The notes: a model not told the origin generated them from the letters alone. DNA of 64,000 nucleotides from Paenibacillus allorhizosphaerae (GCF_910594985.1 NZ_CAJVCE010000025.1:1-64000); one strand, 5' to 3'. Counted from the first letter of the stretch, positions 25,600-35,105 are shown. A program made the numbers and translations.

Positions 25600-26112
25600 T
25601 TAATATTGTACCAATGATTCGATCTCGATGCCGCCGAGCTTCTCTCTGCCGTTCAATTCGAGCAGTTCGATGAGGAACGCCGCGCCGATAACGTCGCCGC
25701 CCAACTGCTTGACCAGGTTAATCGATGTTGCGATCGTACCTCCGGTTGCCAGCAGGTCGTCGGCAATAAGCACTTTTTGTCCGGGCTGAATCGCATCCTT
25801 GTGCATCGCGAGCTTGTCTTTGCCGTACTCGAGCGCATAATCGGCCTCGATCGTTTCGCCCGGCAGCTTGCCGCTCTTGCGAATCGGGATAAAGCCGATT
25901 CCAAGCGCCACGGCCAGCGGAGCGCCGATGACAAAGCCCCTCGCTTCCGGCCCGGCGATCACGTCGATCTGTTTTCCTTCCAAACGGCGGGCCAACTCGG
26001 CAATCACTTCCCGGTATACCTTTCCGTCCTTCAGCAGCGTCGTAATGTCTTTAAAGCTGATGCCGGGCTGCGGAAAATCGTCAATGACGCGAATATAAGG
26101 TTTGAAATCCAT
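25600..26112 (-). CDS. apt: adenine phosphoribosyltransferase
   Basis: Purine salvage enzyme of 170 aa making AMP from adenine and PRPP. It has the PRPP-binding loop VLIADDLLATGGT (about residues 119-131), the substrate loop GPEARGFVIGAPLA, and FPQPGISFKDITTLL at the N terminus. Length is that of the family. It follows recJ by about 57 bp, the conserved Bacillales order recJ-apt-relA, although here cotG/cotH genes are inserted between apt and relA. Confidence 0.97.
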   Translation of the reverse strand: MDFKPYIRVIDDFPQPGISFKDITTLLKDGKVYREVIAELARRLEGKQIDVIAGPEARGFVIGAPLAVALGIGFIPIRKSGKLPGETIEADYALEYGKDKLAMHKDAIQPGQKVLIADDLLATGGTIATSINLVKQLGGDVIGAAFLIELLELNGREKLGGIEIESLVQY

Positions 26113-26169
26113 TAAGCAATTCCCTCCAAAAAGGATATATAGTTTCCTGAGTTTATCGTTCTAGCGCTT

Positions 26170-28638
26170 CTATGCGCCGCTGCTTTGCATGTAGTCTTCC
26201 GAATGTACATGCGCATGCTGCCGGAGAAGCCTGGATAGAAGTTCCTTCGCCGACGTGTACAGCAGCTCCTGCTCCACTTCCGGCCGATGTTGACGGCTCT
26301 GGTACAGAGCGGAGGAAGTCAGATCTTTTTTATCCGACGACGGAATCAACCGGCATGTCTTGCCGTCGGATTCCATCAGCCCAAGCTCAGCAAAGACGTC
26401 GATAATAAATCGGACCGTGCCTGACGTCAAGCTGCATCGTTTCGAAATTGCTTGAATGTAATCCGTCCGCCCAGCCGTCGACGGATCAGCAGACCGGAGA
26501 GCGCCAACCGCGCCGTATACGGATTTAAACATGTCGCGGCTCGGCATCACGGCCGACTGCTTCTCCTCTTCTGTGCCTCCGAAGGCGGCATAATAGCGTT
26601 CGGCGGACGCCCCATTCGCCACCGCCGCATCGAGTTGCTCCAACCGGTCGGGCAGTGCGTAGAAAAAAATATCCTGCGCTTCCTCGTACTTTGCCTTCGC
26701 TGCTAATTCGTTCAGAGGGTGAAGCCTCCCACGCAGATCGACATGCCAAAGCGTGAACATTGCAGGCAGCTGCATCAGCGCGGCAGGGATGACCGCATCG
26801 AACAGCACAACCGCCAGGTTGGCCTCCGCGCTTTGCCCGGAACCGTCCCGCTCAAGCCGGCGGCACAGCTCATCCAGTTTTTTGTCCGGTCTCGGCGTCC
26901 CGCGCCAATCGAACAGCTGCGCATGCGGGATGCGCAAATCCTGAATCATGATTTGCGGCCGGCGCACGCCGTTCCACTCGTTAATGTTCAATTCGCCCAA
27001 CACATCGATGCGCGCCGACGGGGTAATCCAATCCGCAAGCCGCCCCTTGCTGAAGCCCACGGCATCGAGTCCTGACGCAGCCTCATCCGTTGCGCTGCGC
27101 AGCGACAGCTTCAAATGCTGCTGCTCTTTGCCCATCGTGCGCAGCTCGCCGAGCCGTAAACCGCTGAACACAAACTTGGGAGAAGGATTGCCCATACCGA
27201 ACGGTCCGAGCAGTTCCAGCTGTTCTATGTTTTCGATCGCCGCCTCCTCGAAGCTGCATACCATATCGGCCTGCATCAGCGGGACCCAGTCATCCGGCGT
27301 AAGCCATTCTTCCGTAAGCCGCGCAAGCCGACGTTCGAGCTCCGGCAGATGCTCTCTCGGCAGCGTCATTCCCGCCGCCATCGGATGTCCGCCGAAATGA
27401 TCCATCAGATCGTGGCAATGCGTTAACGCCCGGTACATGTCAAAGCCCGCAATCGAACGCGCGGAGCCTTTGGCCATCCCGGTCTCCTTGTCAATCCCAA
27501 GAATGATGGTCGGCTTGTAAAAACGGTCGACCAGCTTGGATGCTACGATACCGATGACGCCCACATTCCAATCTTCATGGGCCAGCACGACCGCTTTAGG
27601 CAGCTCGCCCGTCTGCCGTGAACGTTCCTCGACCATCGCTACCGCTTGCTTTGTCATCTCGTCGACGATCTTTTGCCGTTCCTTGTTAAGCTGATCAAGC
27701 TCGTCCGCCATTCTTCTCGCTTCTTGATCATCCTCCGTCGTCAGGAGCCGGACTGCGGTATCGGCGCTCAGCAGCCTCCCGCTTGCATTGATCCGCGGCG
27801 CCAAGGAATAGCCGATGTGCGTTTCGGTCGTCTCACGGATCGCGATACCGGCAACTTCGAGCAGCGCTTTAATGCCGGGACTGCTTGTCTCGCGCATTTG
27901 CTGCAGCCCTTGCTTGACAATCACCCGATTTTCACCGGTTAACGGCATCAGGTCCGCCACCGTGCCGATCACCGCGATTTCGAGCAGCTCCTCCGGCCAA
28001 CGGCCAAGCAGCGCTTGCGCCAACTTCAGAGCAACGCCGACGCCCGCCAGCTGCTTGAAAGGATATGGGCACCCCGGCTTCTTCGGATTGATCAGCGCGT
28101 AAGCTTCCGGCAAAATCTCGGGCGGCTCATGGTGATCGGTCACGATTACATCGATGCCGAGCGACCGCGCATGCGCAATCTCCTTCACTGCGCTGATCCC
28201 CGTGTCTACGGTGATGATCAAGGTAACGCCTTGGGCATGCGCCGCGTCGATCGCTGCGCAATGAAGTCCGTATCCCTCCTGCACTCGGTGAGGGATATAA
28301 TAATCGTATGTATGGTGAAGCTGGCGCAGCAGTCGAACCATTAATGTCGTGCTGCTGACGCCGTCGGCATCATAATCGCCGTAGATCCGAATACGCTCGC
28401 CGCGTTCGAATGCCAATCGGATTCGCTCGACCGCTTCCTTCATTCCATCCAACAAATACGGATCATGGGTTTGATCCGCCCCCCCGTATAGAAAGCTGGC
28501 GGCATGCTCGATGTCTGTTATTCCCCGGATCACGAGCATATTGGCAAGCAGCGGCGATATGTCGAGCGCTTTCGACAAGGCATCCGCCTTTTCCGCATCC
28601 CCTTGGCCTATGCTCCACCTAGCCTTTGCTTGAAGCAT
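26170..28638 (-). CDS. recJ: single-stranded-DNA-specific exonuclease RecJ
   Basis: DHH-superfamily 5'-3' exonuclease of 822 aa for repair and recombination. Metal-binding motifs are present in order: IYGDYDADGVSSTTL (about residue 86), TVDTGISA, VTDHHEP, and the DHHA1 part with MAKGSARSIAGFDMYRAL and HFGGHPMAAGMTL. An OB domain follows, and a C-terminal extension of about 230 residues is typical of Bacillales RecJ. An AAGGAGG precedes the ATG. Cotranscribed with the cation efflux gene upstream (16 bp apart) and probably with apt. Confidence 0.96.
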   Translation of the reverse strand: MLQAKARWSIGQGDAEKADALSKALDISPLLANMLVIRGITDIEHAASFLYGGADQTHDPYLLDGMKEAVERIRLAFERGERIRIYGDYDADGVSSTTLMVRLLRQLHHTYDYYIPHRVQEGYGLHCAAIDAAHAQGVTLIITVDTGISAVKEIAHARSLGIDVIVTDHHEPPEILPEAYALINPKKPGCPYPFKQLAGVGVALKLAQALLGRWPEELLEIAVIGTVADLMPLTGENRVIVKQGLQQMRETSSPGIKALLEVAGIAIRETTETHIGYSLAPRINASGRLLSADTAVRLLTTEDDQEARRMADELDQLNKERQKIVDEMTKQAVAMVEERSRQTGELPKAVVLAHEDWNVGVIGIVASKLVDRFYKPTIILGIDKETGMAKGSARSIAGFDMYRALTHCHDLMDHFGGHPMAAGMTLPREHLPELERRLARLTEEWLTPDDWVPLMQADMVCSFEEAAIENIEQLELLGPFGMGNPSPKFVFSGLRLGELRTMGKEQQHLKLSLRSATDEAASGLDAVGFSKGRLADWITPSARIDVLGELNINEWNGVRRPQIMIQDLRIPHAQLFDWRGTPRPDKKLDELCRRLERDGSGQSAEANLAVVLFDAVIPAALMQLPAMFTLWHVDLRGRLHPLNELAAKAKYEEAQDIFFYALPDRLEQLDAAVANGASAERYYAAFGGTEEEKQSAVMPSRDMFKSVYGAVGALRSADPSTAGRTDYIQAISKRCSLTSGTVRFIIDVFAELGLMESDGKTCRLIPSSDKKDLTSSALYQSRQHRPEVEQELLYTSAKELLSRLLRQHAHVHSEDYMQSSGA

Positions 28639-28653
28639 GCCGGCAGTGCCTCC

Positions 28654-29601
28654 TTAATGTAGCAATGTCGGATAATCATCCGCTTCCGTTTCCGCGTTCT
28701 TGTATGGATATCCCGCATCATACGGGTTGACGTGAATGAACACGTCGGACACATGAATAAACCGTTTCATCAACGTATGTTTTACAATTTTGGCGATGTC
28801 ATGGCCTTCCTGAACCGTGATTTTCGGGTTGACGCTGATCTTCATGTCCACAATCACATAATGCCCGTGTTCCCGAGGGCGCAGCTCGTCAACGGCGATA
28901 ACCCCTTTTACACGCTGGACGGTTTCCAGAAGCTCCGCCGTATCTTCCTGATGGAGGATTCGACCTAATGTGTTATGTATGGATTGCTGAATCAGTCGAT
29001 AGCCTTTGCGAACTACGAGCAAGGAAATGAACAAGCCGGCAGCGGGATCCAAATAATAAAACAAATCATTTCCCAGGGAATGGCCAAGCAGCGCTCCTCC
29101 GACGCCGATAAAAGCCGCGATGGACGAGTATACGTCGGAACGATGTTCCCACGCGTTCATCATCAGCGTCTGGCTGGAAAGCTGTTTGCCTAACCGATAC
29201 TTGTAACGGAACATGACTTCTTTCGCGATAATCGACAGGATGACGACAATGAAAGCGAGTTGGTTCGGCGGCTCGTCAACTCCATAGTAGATCGCTTGCC
29301 CGGATGTAATGCCTACCTCAATCCCGATTACAAGCAAAAGCACCGCGACGGTCATTGCTGCTACGGACTCCGTCTTTCCCCTTGCGTAGCGGTGATCATC
29401 GAGCGACCGCTTGCCTGACCGGCTCCCGATCAGTATGGCAATAGAGCCTGCAGCCGCTGAAGCCGAATGCAGCGCATCCGCGATAAGCGCTTTGCTGTGC
29501 GCAACATAGCCGACCAGTCCTTGGAGCACCAGTAAGGCAATATTGCCGGCAATGCCAATCCATGCAACAAATTCCGTTTTCTTGTAACGTTCCTCTGTCA
29601 T
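28654..29601 (-). CDS. cation diffusion facilitator family transporter
   Basis: CDF protein of 315 aa with six membrane helices in residues 12-205 and a C-terminal cytoplasmic domain (about 210-295). The helix-2 site reads LIADALHSASAAAGS and the helix-5 site NAWEHRSDVYSS, both with the family's Asp/His metal ligands. It exchanges a divalent metal, probably zinc, iron or manganese, for protons. Metal choice cannot be settled from sequence. The neighbours recJ and secF give no hint. Confidence 0.9.
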   Translation of the reverse strand: MTEERYKKTEFVAWIGIAGNIALLVLQGLVGYVAHSKALIADALHSASAAAGSIAILIGSRSGKRSLDDHRYARGKTESVAAMTVAVLLLVIGIEVGITSGQAIYYGVDEPPNQLAFIVVILSIIAKEVMFRYKYRLGKQLSSQTLMMNAWEHRSDVYSSIAAFIGVGGALLGHSLGNDLFYYLDPAAGLFISLLVVRKGYRLIQQSIHNTLGRILHQEDTAELLETVQRVKGVIAVDELRPREHGHYVIVDMKISVNPKITVQEGHDIAKIVKHTLMKRFIHVSDVFIHVNPYDAGYPYKNAETEADDYPTLLH

Positions 29602-29645
29602 GGGGTCACCCCTCCATGAGATGATAAAGTAATTGAGCGATTAGA

Positions 29646-29677
29646 AAGGCCGCCGAAACTCGCGGTTTCGCGCGGCC
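29646..29677 (-). terminator. secF terminator
   Basis: GGCCGCGCGAAAC with GTTTCGGCGGCC arms (29665-29677 and 29648-29659), followed by TTTC on the minus strand. Confidence 0.65.
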
Positions 29678-29691
29678 GGTACTTTTATTTT

Positions 29692-30597
29692 TTACGCTGC
29701 GGCTTTCTTTTTAGAACCGAGCGATTTGTGCTTGAAGTAGTACCAGAGCGGACCGGCAATACATATGGACGAATATGCGCCGCTAGTCAACCCGATAATT
29801 TTCGCAAGAGCAAACAGTTTGATCGCCGGGCTGCCGAAAATAAACAAACAAACTGCAGCAATCAATACGGTAAGGACCGTATTAATATTCCGCGACATTG
29901 TCTGCCAAATGCTGTCATTCAGCAATTTCGCAACGTCTTCGGACGTTTTGAGCTTGGAGAACCGCAAATTTTCCCGTACGCGGTCAAAAATAACGATTTT
30001 ATCGTTGATCGAATACCCGATGGTTGTCAGTACGGCCGCCATGAACGGCAAGTTCACCTCGAATCGGAAAATCGAGAAAAATGCAATGACCATAAAGGCG
30101 TCGTGTAAAATCGCGATAATGGATGCGATTGCGAACCTCCATTCGAACCGGATCGTTACGTACAGGCAGATGGCCACGCTGGCAACAGCGATGGCGATAA
30201 TCGCTTTGTTCCTTTGTTCAATCGCCATATCCGGAGTTACGGTGTTCACCTCTTGGGAAACTTTGTCCCCATAGGTGGCGACGAACTCATCCTTTATTTT
30301 TTTCACGGTATCTTCCGACAAAATATCGTCGAACCGGACAGAAAGCCTGTCGCCGCTCTCTCCGCCGATCGTGCTGACCGCCGGTTCCACGCCGGCATTT
30401 TTAAAGATTTGCTCCGCTTTCGCAGAATCCAAAGCTTGTCCTACCGTAATATCAAGCGATGTACCCGCTTTGAAGTCAACGCCGTAATTCATGCCGCCTA
30501 CAAGCAGAAAAATCAACCCAAGCACGATGATCGCGAGCGAACTGAAATAAAACTTTTTACGATGCTTTACAAAATCGATATGGTGTTTAAAGGTCAC
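29692..30597 (-). CDS. secF: protein translocase subunit SecF
   Basis: Membrane protein of 301 aa that, with SecD, helps protein export by using the proton gradient. It has six helices, the periplasmic loop after helix 1, the SecF signature NYGVDFKAGTSLDI and the core SINDKIVIFDRVRENL (about residues 195-210). The start is GTG at 30597, nine bases after GGAGG, overlapping the last codons of secD by 11 bases, so translation is probably coupled. B. subtilis has one fused SecDF; here the two are separate. Confidence 0.96.
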   Translation of the reverse strand: MTFKHHIDFVKHRKKFYFSSLAIIVLGLIFLLVGGMNYGVDFKAGTSLDITVGQALDSAKAEQIFKNAGVEPAVSTIGGESGDRLSVRFDDILSEDTVKKIKDEFVATYGDKVSQEVNTVTPDMAIEQRNKAIIAIAVASVAICLYVTIRFEWRFAIASIIAILHDAFMVIAFFSIFRFEVNLPFMAAVLTTIGYSINDKIVIFDRVRENLRFSKLKTSEDVAKLLNDSIWQTMSRNINTVLTVLIAAVCLFIFGSPAIKLFALAKIIGLTSGAYSSICIAGPLWYYFKHKSLGSKKKAAA

Positions 30598-31819
30598 GAA
30601 TTTCCGCCTCCTTCACTCCGAAATACCCCGGCTTTTTGAACAAATTGCCGCGGATTAACAAGTGAATAAGCAGCCGCGCCAAAAAGATATTCGTTAAAAT
30701 ACTGACAATGATACTCACGATACTTGTGAAAGCGAAGCCCCGAATCGCGCCGTTCCCGATATAGAAAAGGACGGCACTTGCGATAATATTCGTAATGTTC
30801 GCATCCATTATCGTCCGGAACGAGTGTTTGGAGCCTGATTTGAGCGAGGAGAGGATGCTTTTACCGCTGCGAATCTCTTCCCGAATCCGTTCGTACGTAA
30901 TAATGTTCGCGTCCACCGCCATCCCGATACCGAGAATAAAGGCCGCAATCCCCGGCAGCGTAAGCGTTGCGTTCGCAAGTTCAAATATGATGAGCAGCAG
31001 CCAAGCGTAAGTAATGATCGTAATCGAGGCCACGACGCCCGGTATCCGGTAAAACACCAGCATGAACAGTAAAATCAAGACGGATCCGATCAATCCTGCC
31101 TTCACCGTTTCCTGCAAAGACAATAGCCCCAGGGAAGCCCCAACGCTTTGCGTGTACTTTTCCGTCAGCTTCAACGGCAGTGCCCCTAAGTTGATCGTAT
31201 CCGCCAGCTTTTTCGCTTCATCGAACGTATAGTTACCGGTAATGCTTGCCGATCCGTCCGTCAGAACTTGCTGCACGATCGGCGCGGAAAGCTCCGTTTC
31301 ATCCAAATAAATAGCCAGCGGCTTACCTAACAGCTTTTCGGTCACCGCTTTGAACTTCTCTTTATCTTTTACCTGGATCGAGATCATCGGCCGATTGCTT
31401 TGGTCGTAACCGAGCTTCGCTCCGCCTTCGACAAAGTCGCTTCCGATCATTTCTTTCGTTCCGTCGGGACCACGGAAAGTGAGTTCCGCCGGTTTCTTAA
31501 TAATTTTTCTTACTTCTTCTTCGTTGACGACCCCGGCTAATCTTACGCGAATGCGATTCGTGCCTTCCGTCGTAATTTCCGGCTCGGCCACGCCGAGCTC
31601 GCTTGCTCTTTTTTCCAAGCTGACCGCCGTCTGCTTGAGCGATTCCGGTGTAACCGGTTTCCCCGCCTCGATCGGCTCCGCTACGTACAAAATTTCAAAC
31701 CCGCCCTTGAGATCCAGTCCCAGCTTGATGTTCTTCACCAGCGCCGGACTCGTGTACGCAATGGAGGCGAACAAAATCGCGACGATAGCGAAAAAAGAGA
31801 CAATTCTTTTGATGTCCAT
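30587..31819 (-). CDS. secD: protein translocase subunit SecD
   Basis: Protein of 410 aa with an N-terminal helix, the KLGLDLKGGFEILY motif (about residues 31-44), a P1-type extracytoplasmic region to about 225, and five C-terminal helices including FILGIGMAVDANIITYERIR with the conserved Asp of the proton path. AAGGAG lies before the ATG. It overlaps secF. Confidence 0.96.
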   Translation of the reverse strand: MDIKRIVSFFAIVAILFASIAYTSPALVKNIKLGLDLKGGFEILYVAEPIEAGKPVTPESLKQTAVSLEKRASELGVAEPEITTEGTNRIRVRLAGVVNEEEVRKIIKKPAELTFRGPDGTKEMIGSDFVEGGAKLGYDQSNRPMISIQVKDKEKFKAVTEKLLGKPLAIYLDETELSAPIVQQVLTDGSASITGNYTFDEAKKLADTINLGALPLKLTEKYTQSVGASLGLLSLQETVKAGLIGSVLILLFMLVFYRIPGVVASITIITYAWLLLIIFELANATLTLPGIAAFILGIGMAVDANIITYERIREEIRSGKSILSSLKSGSKHSFRTIMDANITNIIASAVLFYIGNGAIRGFAFTSIVSIIVSILTNIFLARLLIHLLIRGNLFKKPGYFGVKEAEIRDL

Positions 31820-31914
31820 AACGATCTCCTTCCATAATCAATATTCCTATTATACCTACCTCCGAAAAACGAGTCAATTTGAAGGATTTTGGCGAATTCG
31901 CCGCGGGAGCAACG

Positions 31915-31950
31915 AAAAAAGACGCCCTTCTCAACGGAAATGGGCATCTT
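31915..31950 (-). terminator. comN terminator overlapping its coding end
   Basis: AAGATGCCC (arm 31942-31950) pairs with GGGCGTCTT (arm 31919-31927), then TTTTC. The upstream arm lies within comN's last codons. Confidence 0.8.
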
Positions 31951-32512
31951 TGTATATGCTCATCGTCATCCAGTTCATGAACTGCGTTACTTTTAACGAT
32001 AAAATATCGTTAACGATCCGGTGTATCGGCGGAATACCGCTCTTCCCGTATTTATCGCTGACGCATTCCCAAATTTCTCTTCCGGTCACTTGCTCGTAAC
32101 CCAGCATACGGAATTCCGCCGCCTTGCTGCGGCATATTTCTTCGATGACCTGGTTCAGCTCGTCTGCGTCCATTCCCGGCTCTTCATCCGTATCGTCTGC
32201 GTCCATTCCCGACTCTTCCTCAGTATCGTCCGCCGCACGGTCCTGATCCGCCGCATGTTCGGCCTCAACCGGGGTTTCGGCGTCGATCGCTCCCGCAGCC
32301 GCAATTTCGTTCGCCACAGCGGGGAGCATGTCCTGCGGCTGCGGCCGCTCGTCTGCTTCCGGTCCGAAAAACTGTTCCATATATGGCACGCCGTCCACGG
32401 CTTTCCCTTCTGCGCCGGCATTCGACTCATTCGCAGCAGGCAAATCGTTCTCCTCGACTTCTTCCAGCTTGCCGGAGCCTTCCCGGTTCTGCTTCCATTC
32501 GTCTTGCCCCAT
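31931..32512 (-). CDS. comN: ComN-like post-transcriptional regulator
   Basis: The last 80 residues of this 193-aa protein (LNQVIEEICRSKAAEFRMLG to VNDILSLKVTQFMNWMTMSI) match the Post_transc_reg domain of B. subtilis ComN/YrzD, which promotes comE operon expression and is linked to DivIVA. The first 110 residues are acidic and low complexity, with an internal duplication ESGMDADDTDEE / EPGMDADELNQ. B. subtilis ComN lacks this extension. GGGAGGTC precedes the ATG. It lies upstream of secD and is divergent from spoVB, as in B. subtilis. The role of the extension is unknown. Confidence 0.8.
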   Translation of the reverse strand: MGQDEWKQNREGSGKLEEVEENDLPAANESNAGAEGKAVDGVPYMEQFFGPEADERPQPQDMLPAVANEIAAAGAIDAETPVEAEHAADQDRAADDTEEESGMDADDTDEEPGMDADELNQVIEEICRSKAAEFRMLGYEQVTGREIWECVSDKYGKSGIPPIHRIVNDILSLKVTQFMNWMTMSIYKDAHFR

Positions 32513-32678
32513 ATATGCTTGACCTCCCGCGCAATCGCTTGTCGAATAATGTATTCGCTGCGTGCATCCGATTTCCTGCCGCCGGGCGCTTCCCGGCCTT
32601 TATAAAAATTATTGCATGCATTCGGACAGGTTATGCATATCCATTAATAATCAGGTGGCAGAAAAGAGGTTTATTCCC

Positions 32679-34244
32679 GTGACAAAACAATCGTTCATCA
32701 AGGGCACGCTCATCCTGCTTGCAGCCGGCATTATTAATCGCATTCTCGGCTTCATTCCGCGGATTACGCTTCCGCGCGTAATCGGGGCCGAAGGAATCGG
32801 TCTTTACCAGATGGGATACCCGTTTCTTATCGTTATATTGACGATTGTCACGGGGGGAATTCCCATTGCGGTGGCCAAGCTGGTCGCCGCTGCCGAAGCC
32901 GAGGGCGATGAAGCAAGAGTCCGCAGCATTTTCCGGATTACGCTGTCGCTCTCATTTATCTTAAGCTCCGTCTTTACCGCCGGCACTTATTTCGGAGCCA
33001 GCCGGATTACGGAATATTTATTCACCGACGACAGGGTATATTTAACTTTTCTCTGCATGACGCCGATCATCTTCATCGTAGGAATATCCGCCGTATTCCG
33101 CGGCTATTTTCAAGGACGCCACAACATGATCCCGACGGCGCTGTCTCAGGTCATCGAAACGATCGTCCGGATCGTCACCGTCCTCGCGTTCGCCTACCTC
33201 ATGCTGCCTTACGGCATCGAATATGCGGCGGCCGGAGCAATGGTCGGCGTGCTCGCCGGTGAAGTATGCGCCATGCTTGTTCTTATGCTGTTGTACAGGC
33301 AGGGACGCAAAAAAGCGCCTGCGGCTGCCGCGGGTAAAAACGGCAAGGCCGGCGCTCTCTCCCACATCGACAACTTGAAGCAAATCGTCAAGCTCGCTCT
33401 TCCGGTAACGGGCAGCAAGCTGGTCGGCTCCTGCTCCTATTTGCTGGAATCGATTTTGATCGTGCAATGTTTGGCTGCCGCAGGCGTCGCCACCAAAGTG
33501 GCGACAGCCCAATACGGTGCTCTGCAAGGAATGGTCATGCCTGTGCTGCTGCTTCCAAGCGCGCTGACGTACTCGCTCGCCGTCTCGTTAATTCCGTCTT
33601 TATCCGAAGCGTCGGCCCTCGGCGATATGAAGACCATCCACAAACGGCTGCATCAATCGCTGAAGCTCGCCTTGGTCACCGGTGCTCCGTTTGCCGTAAT
33701 CATGTATGTGCTGGCTGAACCGATATGCTTATATATGTATGGACAGGCCGGGGTGGGTGCCATGCTCAAAATGATGGCCCCTGCTGCGCTGTTCATTTAC
33801 TTCCAAGCCCCTCTCCAGGCGGCGCTTCAGGCGCTTGAACGTCCCGGCAGTGCGCTCATTAATACGCTTGTCGGATCATCCGTAAAGCTTGTTCTCATAT
33901 ACTTCCTGGCCAGCAATCCGCAATTCGGCATTCTTGGCGCGGTCGTCGCGATCACGGTCAATATTATGCTCGTCACCGTCTTGCATTGGAACAGCATCGC
34001 CCGGCTGCTGAAATTTTCCATGAACGCTAGCGACTTCTTCAAAGTGGCATTCAGCATGGCCGCTGCCGGAATGACCTGCCACCTGGTCATGTTTACGCAA
34101 TGGACCGACAGCGGGATGATCCGTTTCCTTGCTGCATGCTGCGCCGGAATGCTCGTGTATTTAATGATTGCCCTGCTGCTGAGGCTGTTCGACCGGTCTG
34201 ATTTGTTCCGATTGTTCTGGCTGGGCAAACGGTTTGTAAAGTAG
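32679..34244 (+). CDS. spoVB: stage V sporulation protein B family flippase
   Basis: MOP-superfamily lipid flippase of 521 aa with about fourteen helices, starting TKQSFIKGTLILLAAGIINR and containing RITLPRVIGAEGIGLYQMGY, the SpoVB/MurJ-like signature. SpoVB is needed for spore cortex formation, presumably moving lipid-linked peptidoglycan precursor across the outer forespore membrane. GTG at 32679 after AAAGAGG gives a length very near B. subtilis SpoVB (518 aa); an ATG at 32562 would add about 39 unlikely residues. It is divergent from comN and converges on the DUF421 gene. Confidence 0.9.
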   Translation: MTKQSFIKGTLILLAAGIINRILGFIPRITLPRVIGAEGIGLYQMGYPFLIVILTIVTGGIPIAVAKLVAAAEAEGDEARVRSIFRITLSLSFILSSVFTAGTYFGASRITEYLFTDDRVYLTFLCMTPIIFIVGISAVFRGYFQGRHNMIPTALSQVIETIVRIVTVLAFAYLMLPYGIEYAAAGAMVGVLAGEVCAMLVLMLLYRQGRKKAPAAAAGKNGKAGALSHIDNLKQIVKLALPVTGSKLVGSCSYLLESILIVQCLAAAGVATKVATAQYGALQGMVMPVLLLPSALTYSLAVSLIPSLSEASALGDMKTIHKRLHQSLKLALVTGAPFAVIMYVLAEPICLYMYGQAGVGAMLKMMAPAALFIYFQAPLQAALQALERPGSALINTLVGSSVKLVLIYFLASNPQFGILGAVVAITVNIMLVTVLHWNSIARLLKFSMNASDFFKVAFSMAAAGMTCHLVMFTQWTDSGMIRFLAACCAGMLVYLMIALLLRLFDRSDLFRLFWLGKRFVK

Positions 34245-34248
34245 GCGT

Positions 34249-34926
34249 TTATCGCTTTTTATCAATAAACCACTTGCCGCGGTGATCGACGGAACAGAAA
34301 AAAACGTCCTTGAATTCTTTGATCCCTCGGGCCTGAAGCTCCCGCTTCAGCCAGAACCGGGTTTTGCCCAGCTTGGTCAAGCTGTCGTCCTGCACCTTTC
34401 CGTCCATAATAAGCGGGAGCGGCAATCCTTCATAGCGGAACAACGGCTTGTCTTTCGAATCACCGGATGGTTCCCCCGGTGTTCTTTCTTTTACCGTTAA
34501 TTTACCGGAAGGCTCCAGTACCGCAAATTCGACATCCGCGACGTTCAATATTTTATTTTCCCGCAGCTGCAGCAGCAAATCGTCCAGATTATACCGTTCC
34601 CGCTTCATCTCCTCACGGTTCAGCTTTCCTTTCACGATGAGTTCCGACGGTTTCCCTTCAAACCATCGCCGCAACTTTTCGTTTTTAAGCGACACATATG
34701 CAATGAGCATTTGAATCGCGACCAGTGTGACCATCGGTAATATGCCTTCCAATAGCGGTTTGTTCATGTCCTCGAGCACAAATACCGCGATTTCCGCAAT
34801 CATAATCGAAATGACCAAGTCGAAGACAGACAGCTTCCCGATTTCTCTTTTGCCCATAATACGCATCGTAAAAAATACGATCACATAAATCAGTATGGTG
34901 CGAAAAAGCAGAGTTGACATCTGCAT
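34249..34926 (-). CDS. DUF421 membrane protein (YetF/YrbG family)
   Basis: Protein of 225 aa with three N-terminal helices (about residues 5-85), including MRIMGKREIGKLSVFDLV, and a C-terminal soluble part with LDDLLLQLRENKILNVADVEFAVLE repeats of the family. YrbG lies at the same place in B. subtilis. Relatives of this family occur in spore membranes and affect germination in some species. ATG at 34926, or 34920, follows AAGGAGG; the long frame to 35067 is not supported. Confidence 0.85.
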   Translation of the reverse strand: MQMSTLLFRTILIYVIVFFTMRIMGKREIGKLSVFDLVISIMIAEIAVFVLEDMNKPLLEGILPMVTLVAIQMLIAYVSLKNEKLRRWFEGKPSELIVKGKLNREEMKRERYNLDDLLLQLRENKILNVADVEFAVLEPSGKLTVKERTPGEPSGDSKDKPLFRYEGLPLPLIMDGKVQDDSLTKLGKTRFWLKRELQARGIKEFKDVFFCSVDHRGKWFIDKKR

Positions 34927-35035
34927 GGATCGATCCGTCCTCCTTGGAAAGGGTGCATGGGTATTTTGACCTTGGGTGAAGGCGAACATGCGGGTGAAAT
35001 GTTGGTAAGAGGAAAAACGAATTCCGAAGGAGGAA

Positions 35036-35058
35036 CATGTACTATTTCGTAGTACATG
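35036..35058. repeat. perfect palindrome between the DUF421 gene and yrzE
   Basis: CATGTACTA (35036-35044), five-base loop TTTCG, TAGTACATG (35050-35058). It is not followed by a T run, so it is not a simple terminator. It contains the ATG of the micro-ORF at 35037. Confidence 0.85.
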
Positions 35059-35078
35059 CCCATACAATGGGAGTATAG
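35037..35078 (+). CDS. candidate 13-codon micro-ORF or leader peptide
   Basis: ATG at 35037 stands two bases after GAAGGAGGAA, a near-perfect ribosome binding site. The frame encodes MYYFVVHAHTMGV and stops at 35076-35078, 28 bp before the yrzE start. The start codon lies in the left arm of a perfect palindrome, so folding could hide it. It may be a leader peptide, or the ribosome binding site may be coincidental. Confidence 0.35.
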   Translation: MYYFVVHAHTMGV

Positions 35079-35105
35079 AATGGTTCGTGATGGAGGTTGA
35101 AGAAT

